Shown here in pieces: positions 50,094-57,718 of a stretch of 64,000 bases of DNA (its first letter is position 1; every line of letters starts with the position of its first letter). Origin of the DNA: Actinomycetospora corticicola (GTDB lineage Bacteria; Actinomycetota; Actinomycetes; Mycobacteriales; Pseudonocardiaceae); the NCBI RefSeq assembly GCF_013409505.1, contig NZ_JACCBN010000001.1, positions 558,001 to 622,000 on the forward strand, given 5' to 3'. A program made the translations under genes and the position numbers. A model generated the notes under the pieces. The model made no database searches and had not been told where the DNA came from. It saw only the letters and a program-made list of their open reading frames with translations.

Positions 50094-50888
50094 TCACCGC
50101 ACCAGGCCGAGGCCGCCGTAGGCGCCGATGGACTCGGGCTGCTCGCCCGTGAGGTCCGGTCGCCACCGGGCGACATCGACGAGACCCGGCTCCACCAGCT
50201 CCAGGTCCGCGAACCAGCTCGTCAGCTCCGCGCGCGACCGCAGGACGGTGGGATGGGTGCTCTGCGCGTACACCCGCTGGCCGGCCCGGACTCGCTCGGC
50301 GAGCTCGGGATCGTCGACGTCGTCGCTGCCGTGCGAGAGGACCATGGCACTGCCCGGCTGCAGATGGCGGCGGTAGGCCGCGACGACGGACGCCGGGTCG
50401 TCGGCGTCGGGGAGGAAGTGCAGGACCGCCAGCATGAGGACCGCCACGGGGCGGTCGAAGTCCAGCAGGTCGCGCACGGTCGGGGCGGAGAGCACTCCGG
50501 CGACGTCGCGGAGGTCTGCGTGGGTGACGCTGACCCGGTGCTCCGCACCGAGCAGGTCACGAGCATGTGCGACCGCCACGGGCTCGTGGTCCACGTACGC
50601 CACGCGGGCGTGCGGGGCGTCCCGGAGGACGATCTCGTGGACGTTGCCGACGGTGGGGACCCCGGAGCCGAGGTCGAGGAACTGGTCGATGCCGGCGGCG
50701 ACGCAGTGCCGCACCGTCCGTCGCAGGAAGGCACGGAACGCCCACACCGCGGCGACCATGCCCGGACTGGATCGGATCGCCTCGTCGGCCAGCGCCCGAT
50801 CGACCGCGAAGTTCTGCCGTCCTCCGAGGAGGTAGTCATACATCCGAGCGGCATTCGCCTGCTCGGGATCCGGACCTGCCTGCTCCAT
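50094..50888 (-). CDS. SAM-dependent methyltransferase (Methyltransf_19 type)
   Basis: 264 residues. NAARMYDYLLGGRQNFAVDR is the signature opening of the actinobacteria-specific DUF574/Methyltransf_19 family, FLDLGSGVPTVGNVHE its SAM loop and YVDHEPVAVAHARDLL the ribose-binding acidic block. Substrates are largely unknown; many copies occur per genome. Convergent with the ECF42 gene and divergent from the LLM oxidoreductase gene. Confidence 0.88.
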   Translation of the reverse strand: MEQAGPDPEQANAARMYDYLLGGRQNFAVDRALADEAIRSSPGMVAAVWAFRAFLRRTVRHCVAAGIDQFLDLGSGVPTVGNVHEIVLRDAPHARVAYVDHEPVAVAHARDLLGAEHRVSVTHADLRDVAGVLSAPTVRDLLDFDRPVAVLMLAVLHFLPDADDPASVVAAYRRHLQPGSAMVLSHGSDDVDDPELAERVRAGQRVYAQSTHPTVLRSRAELTSWFADLELVEPGLVDVARWRPDLTGEQPESIGAYGGLGLVR

Positions 50889-50908
50889 CGGCCCCCTACC
50901 CTCGCCCC

Positions 50909-51808
50909 ATGGTCAGCGACGCTAGCCGCCCGTTCCGTTTCGGGGTCGTGATGATCGGCGACGTGACCGCGTCGTGGGCCGATCGTTGCCGGCGGGCCGA
51001 GACCCTCGGCTTCGACACGGTGCTCGTGGCGGACCACCTCGGGAGGCCCGGCCCGTTCGCCGCGCTCGGAGCCGCCGCCGTCGCGACCGAGCGGGCACGG
51101 GTCGGCACCTTCGTGCTCAACGCCGCGTTCCACGACCCCCTGCTGCTCGCCCGCGAGGTCGCGACCCTCGACGCCCTGTCCGGGGGCCGCGTCGAGCTCG
51201 GTCTCGGCGCGGGGTACGTGCGGTCGGAGTTCGACGCCCTCGGCCTGCGCTACGGGACGGCCGGCGAGCGGCTCGACGGGCTGGAGGAGTTCCTCGACCG
51301 GCTCGCGCCGCTCCTGGCGGATTCGACGGCCGTTCAGCGTCCGATCCCGCTCTTCCTGGGTGGGAACGGCAACCGGATGCTGCGCCTCGCTGCTCGGCGG
51401 GCACAGATCGTCGGCTTCAGCGGCACGACGACGGACCGCGACGGCCGGCTCTCCCTGATCGGCGGGAGCGACTACGCGGACCGCGTGCGGCACGCGCGCG
51501 CCGAGGCCGGCGACCGCGCGGAAGAGATCGAATGGAACGCCCTGTTGCAGGTCGTCGAGATCACCGACGACCGGGAAGGCCGGGCCGAGGAGGTCCGCCG
51601 GGAGCGTGCGCCGCACCTCACCCTCGACGAGTTCCTCGCCGCTCCGACGGTGCTGGTCGGCTCCGCCGAGGAGATGGCGACCGAGCTCGACACCCGTCGT
51701 CGGGACCTCGGACTCAGCTACATCACGGTGCTCGAGCCGGCGATGGAGTCGATGGCGCAGGTGCGCTCCGCGCTCGTGAGCACTCAGTGGGGCTATCACC
51801 CCACTTAG
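50909..51808 (+). CDS. LLM-class oxidoreductase, probably F420-dependent
   Basis: 299 residues of the luciferase-like fold: FDTVLVADHLGRPGPFAALG, GRVELGLGAGYVRSEFDALG and PLFLGGNGNRMLRLAARRAQ. This matches the TIGR03621-type F420-dependent family of actinobacteria. It would transfer hydride between F420H2 and an unknown substrate. ATG at 50909. Its stop codon lies inside a long hairpin. Confidence 0.87.
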   Translation: MVSDASRPFRFGVVMIGDVTASWADRCRRAETLGFDTVLVADHLGRPGPFAALGAAAVATERARVGTFVLNAAFHDPLLLAREVATLDALSGGRVELGLGAGYVRSEFDALGLRYGTAGERLDGLEEFLDRLAPLLADSTAVQRPIPLFLGGNGNRMLRLAARRAQIVGFSGTTTDRDGRLSLIGGSDYADRVRHARAEAGDRAEEIEWNALLQVVEITDDREGRAEEVRRERAPHLTLDEFLAAPTVLVGSAEEMATELDTRRRDLGLSYITVLEPAMESMAQVRSALVSTQWGYHPT

Positions 51809-51815
51809 TGCTCAC
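51776..51815. terminator. Strong bidirectional hairpin containing a stop codon
   Basis: GTGAGCACT-C-AGTGGGG faces CCCCACT-T-AGTGCTCAC around CTATCA: 16 pairs and one mismatch. It spans the last codons and stop of the LLM gene and lies before the convergent VOC gene. Confidence 0.75.
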
Positions 51816-51835
51816 CTGGCGGAGCCACCTCGCGA

Positions 51836-52222
51836 TCAGTCGGGGTCCACCCAGTGCAGGACCACCCGGTGTCCGTCCGGGTCCGTGACGGTCACGCCCC
51901 GGGTCCACCACCAAGGATTGTCGGGTCGGGTCTCGTCGGCCTCGGGGACACGGGCCCGGGCGGCGAGGGCCGCGGCGCGGTCGGCGAAGCCGAGCACCAG
52001 GAGGTCGTCGGGGCCACCGGACGACGGTGACGCGTCCCGGTGCCAGGTGAGCTCCAACTGATGGCTCGCGTCCGGCAGGCCGAGGATGAGCCCCCACCAG
52101 CCCTCGTGGTCCTCGAACTCCCCGACGACCGGCAGGTCGAGGCCCTCGACGTAGAAGCGTCGGGAGGCCCGGAGGTCCCCGACGACGAGCGCGACACGGG
52201 TACGCACGAGGCGGTCGATCAC
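51836..52222 (-). CDS. VOC-family protein (glyoxalase/bleomycin-resistance fold)
   Basis: 128 residues. RVALVVGDLRASRRFYVEGL opens and RGVTVTDPDGHRVVLHWVDP closes the two-module VOC fold. An Asp-Pro-Asp-Gly-His turn before the last strand is standard. No metal set can be assigned with confidence. GTG at 52222. Single gene at the border of the biosynthetic operon. Confidence 0.85.
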   Translation of the reverse strand: MIDRLVRTRVALVVGDLRASRRFYVEGLDLPVVGEFEDHEGWWGLILGLPDASHQLELTWHRDASPSSGGPDDLLVLGFADRAAALAARARVPEADETRPDNPWWWTRGVTVTDPDGHRVVLHWVDPD

Positions 52223-52545
52223 GGCCGGAGGCTATCGCGCAGCGATCGGACGGAGATCCGGTAGGCCGTTCGGCTGGACTCCGGATCCCTGCTCGGGAGG
52301 CTGCTCCGGTTCCGTGGCCGGGCGCCGGCAGACAACGGCCCTGGCCAGGTGCGTGTTCCCGTCAGGCTGTCACTCCGTGTAGCCGACCGGAGGGGAGTCG
52401 GGCGGTCCGGCCGTTCACCTGCAGTTCGTTGACCTTCGACAACGACCCCGCATAACGTCGCTTATCGCCTGCTCCCCGGGATCGACACCCGGTCTGACCA
52501 GCGGGTTCGAGTCGTCCTCCCCCTCAGGCTTCAGAGGTGATGCTG
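52223..52545. other. Intergenic region before the biosynthetic operon
   Basis: No gene seen on either strand. The distal 120 bases hold the promoter described at 52426-52458 and a leader of about 80 bases. Confidence 0.5.
52426..52458 (+). promoter_or_regulatory. Promoter and palindrome of the biosynthetic operon
   Basis: TTGACC (52429-52434), 18-base spacer, TAACGT (52453-52458). TCGTTG-N8-CAACGA (52426-52445) overlaps the -35 and could be an operator. The first gene starts 88 bases downstream of the -10. Confidence 0.55.
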
Positions 52546-52546
52546 C

Positions 52547-54313
52547 GTGTCCAGCTCCGGTCACAACGGCCCCATCAGCGGGATCGCCACCGATCGGCAG
52601 CACAGGGTGCTGACCGCCGGTTACGACAACCGACTCATCCTCTGGGACCGGGCGACCCGTCGGCCGGTGGCCCGCGCGTGGCACGACCACCTGGTCAACA
52701 GCTGCTCGTTCTCGCCGGACGGGCGACACGTCGTCAGCTCGTCCAGCGACCACACCGCACGGGTCTGGTCCCTGCCGGACCTGCGTCTCGTCGCGGTGCT
52801 GGGCGGGCACGGCGACGACGTCGAGACCGCCGCCTTCAGCCCGGACGGGCGCCGGGTCGCCACGGCGAGCCGTGATCACCACGCCCGAATCTTCGATCTC
52901 GACGGCCGGCTGCTCACCGTCGTGGCGGGGCACGAGGCGGACGTGCTCTCCGTGGTGTGGGACCCCTCGGGCGAGCGTCTGATCACCTCGAGCGACGACG
53001 GCACGATCCGGACCTGGTCCGCGGACGACGGCCGGGCGCTCGGGGTCGTCGACATGGCCGGGGTCGAGACCGACACGATCGCCGTGTCGCACGACGGGAC
53101 GATCTACGCCGGTGACGACGACGGTCGCCTGACCACGATCGACGGCACCGACCGCAGCTCGGTCGCGGCCCACGACGCCGGGGTCAAGCGGCTCGTGCTC
53201 GACGACGTCGAGCCGCTCCTGGTGAGCCTGAGCTACGACCGGACCATGCGGCTCTGGGACGTCTCCGGCGCCCGCCCGACCCTCCGCGTCACCGCCGACC
53301 TGCCCGCCGACGTCTGGCCCCGCTCCTGTGCCTTCGTCGACTCCACCACGCTGGTCTTCGCGACCTTCGGTGACTCCTACCGGACCTACGACGTCTCGGC
53401 GGGCGCCTGGCTCGACGAGCACGTCGGACCCACGTCGGGGGTCAACGCGGTCGTCGACACCGGGGACCGGGTGCTCTGCGTCGGCGACGAGGGTCGGGTG
53501 AGTGACGCCGAGGACGGCAGCACCGTGGCCACCACCGGCAGCCTGGCCAACTTCCTGACCCCGCTCGGGACGCTCGTCCTGACGGGCGGCCAGCTCGGTC
53601 TGGTGGCCGACGCCCTCACCGGACGTCCGCTCCACCAGCACCGTTCGCCGCTCAACTGCGGGGTCCGGTTCGAGCGCGGCGGCGTCGAGCACGCGCTGGT
53701 CGGCACTTACACCGGCGAGGGCCTGGTGTTCCGGGTCGGTCACGACCGCGAGCCTGCGCTCGAGTTCGTCGCCGAGATCCGACTGCACGACAACGCGGTG
53801 AAGTCGGTCGCGCTCTCCGGGAACCTGATCTTCTCGGTGGCGGCGGACGCGGGTGCCACCTGGCTCGACACCGAGACCCTCGAGGTGATCCGGACCGTCC
53901 CCGACGGCCACGACAAGATCGCCAACGGCTGCGCCGGCCTCGGCACCGAGGGCAGGTTCGTGAGTGTCAGCCGCGACCTCGCGCTGCGGGAGTGGGAGAT
54001 CGGTCGGTGTGTCCGCCGGACCCCCACGCCCCACGACCACTCCGTGAAGTGCGTGGCGGCCTCCTCCGACGGCCGGCTCGTGGCGACCGCGAGCTACAAC
54101 GGCCACGCCGCCGTCTACGACCGGGTGCTCGACCGGTGGACGGTCAGCACCCGGCTCAGCATGACCGGCGTCTCGTCCCTGACCTACAGCGAGCGCCGCG
54201 GCGAGTTCCTGGCCGGCTGCTACGACGGCACCGTGCACCGGCTGCCGGTGCAGGACGGCGCCGCCTCGGACCGGACGAGCGTCCTCGCCGGGGCGCTCGG
54301 GGTCGTCCGATGA
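52547..54313 (+). CDS. WD40-repeat protein, ToxC-like
   Basis: 588 residues made of many WD40 blades, for example VNSCSFSPDGRHVVSSSSDH, VETAAFSPDGRRVATASRDH and LSVVWDPSGERLITSSDDGT, then VKCVAASSDGRLVATASYNG near the end; probably two propellers. No signal peptide, kinase domain or NTPase is attached. Free WD40 proteins are rare in biosynthetic operons but one (ToxC) is part of toxoflavin biosynthesis, next to an SUMF1-type protein and GTP cyclohydrolase II as here (from memory of that operon). First gene of the operon; GTG start with AGAGG upstream. Its stop overlaps the next ATG. Confidence 0.85.
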   Translation: MSSSGHNGPISGIATDRQHRVLTAGYDNRLILWDRATRRPVARAWHDHLVNSCSFSPDGRHVVSSSSDHTARVWSLPDLRLVAVLGGHGDDVETAAFSPDGRRVATASRDHHARIFDLDGRLLTVVAGHEADVLSVVWDPSGERLITSSDDGTIRTWSADDGRALGVVDMAGVETDTIAVSHDGTIYAGDDDGRLTTIDGTDRSSVAAHDAGVKRLVLDDVEPLLVSLSYDRTMRLWDVSGARPTLRVTADLPADVWPRSCAFVDSTTLVFATFGDSYRTYDVSAGAWLDEHVGPTSGVNAVVDTGDRVLCVGDEGRVSDAEDGSTVATTGSLANFLTPLGTLVLTGGQLGLVADALTGRPLHQHRSPLNCGVRFERGGVEHALVGTYTGEGLVFRVGHDREPALEFVAEIRLHDNAVKSVALSGNLIFSVAADAGATWLDTETLEVIRTVPDGHDKIANGCAGLGTEGRFVSVSRDLALREWEIGRCVRRTPTPHDHSVKCVAASSDGRLVATASYNGHAAVYDRVLDRWTVSTRLSMTGVSSLTYSERRGEFLAGCYDGTVHRLPVQDGAASDRTSVLAGALGVVR

Positions 54314-55365
54314 CGTCGGCCGCGGTCCACGCCGGGACGGTCGACCTGCGCGGCGCCGACCTCCACGCGCTCGACGACCGCGACGCGATGGGACTCGTCC
54401 CCGGCGTCCACGACCGCATGCCCGACGGCTTCGCCCACGCGGCACGGGAACTGGGGACGCTGCCCGACGACCTGGTCGCGGTGGTCGAGGACGCCGGTCA
54501 GAGCCGGGCCCGCCGTCTGGCCGCGGGCACCCTGCTCGCGCTCGTGGGCGATCCCCGGATCCGCACGGAGGACCCGGCCCTGGTCCGGGTACCGGGTGGC
54601 ACGTTCCGGATGGGTGCCACCACGGCCGAGGTCGAGCGGGCGGCCCGGACCTGGGCCGAGGTCGGCGTCCGTCGGGACTGGCTCGAGAAGGAGGAACCGC
54701 AGCACGTCGTCGCGCTCGGGGACGTCGTGATCATGCGCTACCCGGTGACCCACCTCGAATGGCTCGCCTACCTCACCGACACGGACACCGGCAGCGCCCC
54801 CGGGGTCCCGACCTCGTGGCGGTTCGGCATGTTCCCCCACGCCGAGGCGAACCACCCGGTCTGGACCGTCGAGGCCGAGCAGGCCGACGACTACGCCCGC
54901 TGGCTCTCCCGGCGGACCGGCCGCTCCTTCCGACTGCCCACCGAGGCGGAGTGGGAGTACGTCGCCGGGGGCGGTGCGGATGGGCCGCGCGCGGAGTTCC
55001 CCTGGGGGGACGAGCCGCCGACGGCCGAGCACGCGAACCTGGTCGAGCACGGGCCGGTGAGCACCACGCCCGTCGGCTGCCACCCCGCGGGGCGGACGGT
55101 CCACGGGGTCCACGACCTCGCCGGGAACGTCGAGGAGTACGTCGCCGACGACTACCGGCCCTACCCGGGCGCCGCGGACGTCGAGGACGACCTGGCGCGC
55201 CACGGGACCTACCGCATCGCGCGGGGCGGGGCCTTCACCCGCTTCGGGGATCTCGCCCGGATCCGCCGCCGCCACGGCCGCTACCCGCGCCCCCTCTACG
55301 CCGTCGGCTTCCGGCTCGTGGAGGACCGCCCGTCGACCCCGATCCGCGAGGAACGCCATGCATGA
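54310..55365 (+). CDS. SUMF1/FGE-sulfatase-domain protein without catalytic cysteines, ToxD-like
   Basis: 351 residues. After ~95 helical residues, LVRVPGGTFRMGATTAEVER opens an SUMF1 (formylglycine-generating enzyme-like) domain with RLPTEAEWEYVAGGGADGPR, FPWGDEPPTAEHANL, GVHDLAGNVEEYVADDY and ARGGAFTRFGDLARIRRRHG. Genuine aerobic FGEs carry two Cys in the last segment; there are none here, and the only Cys (about residue 256, VGCHPAG) is elsewhere. So it is not a sulfatase activator but a member of the wider C-lectin-like enzyme group that also includes EgtB. ATGA overlap with the WD40 gene. Confidence 0.85.
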   Translation: MTSAAVHAGTVDLRGADLHALDDRDAMGLVPGVHDRMPDGFAHAARELGTLPDDLVAVVEDAGQSRARRLAAGTLLALVGDPRIRTEDPALVRVPGGTFRMGATTAEVERAARTWAEVGVRRDWLEKEEPQHVVALGDVVIMRYPVTHLEWLAYLTDTDTGSAPGVPTSWRFGMFPHAEANHPVWTVEAEQADDYARWLSRRTGRSFRLPTEAEWEYVAGGGADGPRAEFPWGDEPPTAEHANLVEHGPVSTTPVGCHPAGRTVHGVHDLAGNVEEYVADDYRPYPGAADVEDDLARHGTYRIARGGAFTRFGDLARIRRRHGRYPRPLYAVGFRLVEDRPSTPIREERHA

Positions 55366-55990
55366 GGCCTCGGTCCGCAACCGCATCAGTCTCGCCGGCT
55401 TCCGGGCCACGGACGTCACGGGGGAACTCGTCACCTTCAACGGGCTGACCGACGGACGCGAACACGTCGCCTACGTCGTGGGCGACCCCGGTGCGTCCCC
55501 GCTGGTCCGCATCCACAGTGAGTGCCTGACCGGTGACGTCCTCGGCTCGACCCGCTGCGACTGCGGCCCCCAGCTCGACGAGGCCGTGGAACGCATGGTT
55601 CTCGACGGCGGGGTGCTGCTCTACATGCGGCAGGAGGGGCGGGGCATCGGGCTCTACAACAAGGTCGACGCCTACCGGCTCCAGGACGCCGACGTCGACA
55701 CCTTCCGCGCCAACGAGATGCTGGGTCGTGGTGCGGACGAACGCGACTACCGGCCCGCCGCGCAGATGCTCGCCGCCCTCGGGATACGCCGGATCCGGTT
55801 GCTGACCAACAACCCCGACAAGGAGAACCAGCTCCGCGCCCTCGGGATCGACATCGTGCGCGTGGAGCCCACCGAGGTGCACCGCACCTCCGCGAACGAG
55901 CGCTACCTCGTCGCGAAGGCCCGCCACGGACACCGCCTCGAGGTCGGCCGTGACCTGCAGCCCTCCGCGGTGCGGGGAGACCTCCGGTGA
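55358..55990 (+). CDS. ribA: GTP cyclohydrolase II
   Basis: 210 residues, free-standing (not fused to RibB). The zinc site is HSECLTGDVLGSTRCDCG (Cys about 55, 66 and 68), and the catalytic loop is YMRQEGRGIGLYNKVDAYRL. LLTNNPDKENQLRALGIDIV is the usual GTP-pocket end. It converts GTP to 2,5-diamino-6-(5-phosphoribosylamino)pyrimidin-4-one, formate and diphosphate, the first step of riboflavin and of toxoflavin-type azapteridines. Placed between the SUMF1 and PLP genes with overlaps on both sides, it is probably dedicated to this pathway (ToxB-like) rather than to riboflavin. Confidence 0.93.
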   Translation: MHEASVRNRISLAGFRATDVTGELVTFNGLTDGREHVAYVVGDPGASPLVRIHSECLTGDVLGSTRCDCGPQLDEAVERMVLDGGVLLYMRQEGRGIGLYNKVDAYRLQDADVDTFRANEMLGRGADERDYRPAAQMLAALGIRRIRLLTNNPDKENQLRALGIDIVRVEPTEVHRTSANERYLVAKARHGHRLEVGRDLQPSAVRGDLR

Positions 55991-57033
55991 CCCCGGCGAC
56001 GGCGACGGCCGTCCCCGCGGCGATCCGCAGCGCGTTGGACCGGGCGGACAGCACCGTGCCCCGGTCCTTCGCCGACGTCGAACGGCGCGCCTCGGCGCGG
56101 ACGCCGGAGCTGGGCGTGATCGGGCGCGGTGTCGGCCACACCCCGCTGGCCCCGGTGCCCAGCCGGGGCGGACGGGGCACGGTCTGGCTCAAGACCGAGG
56201 CCTCCAACGCGACCGGCACCGTGAAGGCCCGCACCGCCTACGCCCTGCTCTGCGGGGTCCTCGCCCGCTGCGACCGGGCCGGGCTGCGCCTGGTCGAGTA
56301 CACCGGCGGCAGCATGGGCGTGGCGCTGGCCGACGCCTGTGCGCGGCTCGGCATCGACCTCCACCTGGTCTTCCCGCCGGGATCCCCTGCCTCGCTGCAC
56401 GAGGCCGCCCGGGCACGCGGTGCGGCGGTCTCCTTCGGTCCCGATGGAGGCGGGTTCCTCGGGACGATGGACGCCGCCGCCCGGATCGCCGAGGACGAGG
56501 ACCGTCGGCTGCTGCTCCAGCACGCCGCCGGGGTGGCGGTGGCCATGCACCGGGAGCGCACCGGCCGGGAGATCGTCGACGGACTGGTCCGGCTCCGGGT
56601 CGACCCCGTCGGCGTGGCCGCCGCCTGCGGCACGGGCGGCACCCTGATCGGGGTCCTGCACGCGATGCGCGAGCGCTGGTCGGACGCCGCGGGCGTCGCG
56701 GTCTTCCCCGCCGAGGCGCCCTACGGCGACCCGGCCGCCCCGACGACCGCGCGACGGATGAACGGCACCGGCGGGCTGGGGCTCGGCGTCCGTCAGCCGT
56801 TGCTCCGCGACGACGAGCAGACCCTGAGGTTCCGCGACATGCCCTACGCGGACGCGCTCGGAGCCGTCCGCGACCTGCGTTCGTCCGCCGGGATCGCCGC
56901 GTGCACGAGCGGCGCCGCCGCCTGGGCCGCCGCGTCCGAGCTGGTGGACGACCCCGCGGCACCAGGTCGCGACGCCGTCGCGATCCTGGCCGGCCGGGGG
57001 ACACCCGAGGAGTGGCATGACGCGCTCGACTGA
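55987..57033 (+). CDS. PLP-dependent enzyme, cysteine synthase-like (fold type II)
   Basis: 348 residues. WLKTEASNATGTVKARTAYA contains the PLP Lys at about residue 80; YTGGSMGVALADACARLGID is the substrate-binding loop, and VAAACGTGGTLIGVLHAM the phosphate cradle. The family makes cysteine or other beta-substituted alanines from O-acetylserine. A serine acetyltransferase in the same operon could supply that substrate, as in the DcsD/DcsE pair of D-cycloserine biosynthesis. The nucleophile is unknown. GTG start overlapping the ribA stop (GTGA). Confidence 0.85.
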   Translation: MTPATATAVPAAIRSALDRADSTVPRSFADVERRASARTPELGVIGRGVGHTPLAPVPSRGGRGTVWLKTEASNATGTVKARTAYALLCGVLARCDRAGLRLVEYTGGSMGVALADACARLGIDLHLVFPPGSPASLHEAARARGAAVSFGPDGGGFLGTMDAAARIAEDEDRRLLLQHAAGVAVAMHRERTGREIVDGLVRLRVDPVGVAAACGTGGTLIGVLHAMRERWSDAAGVAVFPAEAPYGDPAAPTTARRMNGTGGLGLGVRQPLLRDDEQTLRFRDMPYADALGAVRDLRSSAGIAACTSGAAAWAAASELVDDPAAPGRDAVAILAGRGTPEEWHDALD

Positions 57034-57718
57034 CCCGGGCACCGCCCACACCGGGTACGCCGACTACCGGGACACGGTCGCCTCCTCGTTCCGGTCGGCC
57101 TACGACGCGCACCGCGACCGGTGGACCGACGATCCCGTCGCGGCGGGCATCACCGACTTCGCGGTCGCCGCGGTCCGTCGGCACCGTCCCGGCGCGCCGT
57201 ACCCCGACCCGGCCGTCCGGCTCCTCGACATCGGCGCCGGCCGCGGCCACCAGAGCGCGGTGCTCGCCGAGCGCCTCGGCGCGGACGTGACCGCGGTCGA
57301 CCTGCTGCCCGTCGCCGACGCCACCGCGCCCCGACGGGGCCGGGTCCGGCACGTCGTGGGGGACTTCCTCGACCTCGCGCCCGCCGACGGCCGCTACGAC
57401 GTCCTGCTGGACAACGGCTGCCTGCACCACCAGCGCCCCGAGGACTGGGCACGCTTCGTCGCCCACGGCCGGCGGCTGCTCGCCGACGACGGCCTCTGGG
57501 TGCTCTGCACCTTCCTCAGCCCGGGTCCTGAGGTCGCCTTCCACGACCAGGCCGACGGTCGCCACAACGTCTGGTTCACCCCGGACGACCTGCAGGAACT
57601 CTTCACGACGGCGGGTCTGGTCCGGGTCGACGAGACCGTCCTCGACCGTCGGTTCGCCGCCCGTGGGTTCGACCTCGCCTACCTGCTGCAGACGTTCGTC
57701 GTGGGCGGGGCCGGCTGA
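57017..57718 (+). CDS. Class I SAM-dependent methyltransferase
   Basis: 233 residues. VRLLDIGAGRGHQSAVLAER is the SAM loop, VTAVDLLPVADATAPRRGRV the ribose acid block, and YDVLLDNGCLHHQRPEDWAR motif IV. It could N- or O-methylate the pyrimidine or amino acid product; a methyltransferase (ToxA) completes toxoflavin by N-methylation. The start overlaps the PLP gene by 17 bases and the stop overlaps the ATP-grasp gene by one. Confidence 0.87.
   Translation: MTRSTDPGTAHTGYADYRDTVASSFRSAYDAHRDRWTDDPVAAGITDFAVAAVRRHRPGAPYPDPAVRLLDIGAGRGHQSAVLAERLGADVTAVDLLPVADATAPRRGRVRHVVGDFLDLAPADGRYDVLLDNGCLHHQRPEDWARFVAHGRRLLADDGLWVLCTFLSPGPEVAFHDQADGRHNVWFTPDDLQELFTTAGLVRVDETVLDRRFAARGFDLAYLLQTFVVGGAG

Noticed and set aside
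52458-52546. FMN or guanidine-type riboswitch in front of the operon
   Set aside because: The ~80-base leader lacks the conserved FMN aptamer segments and shows no long stems.
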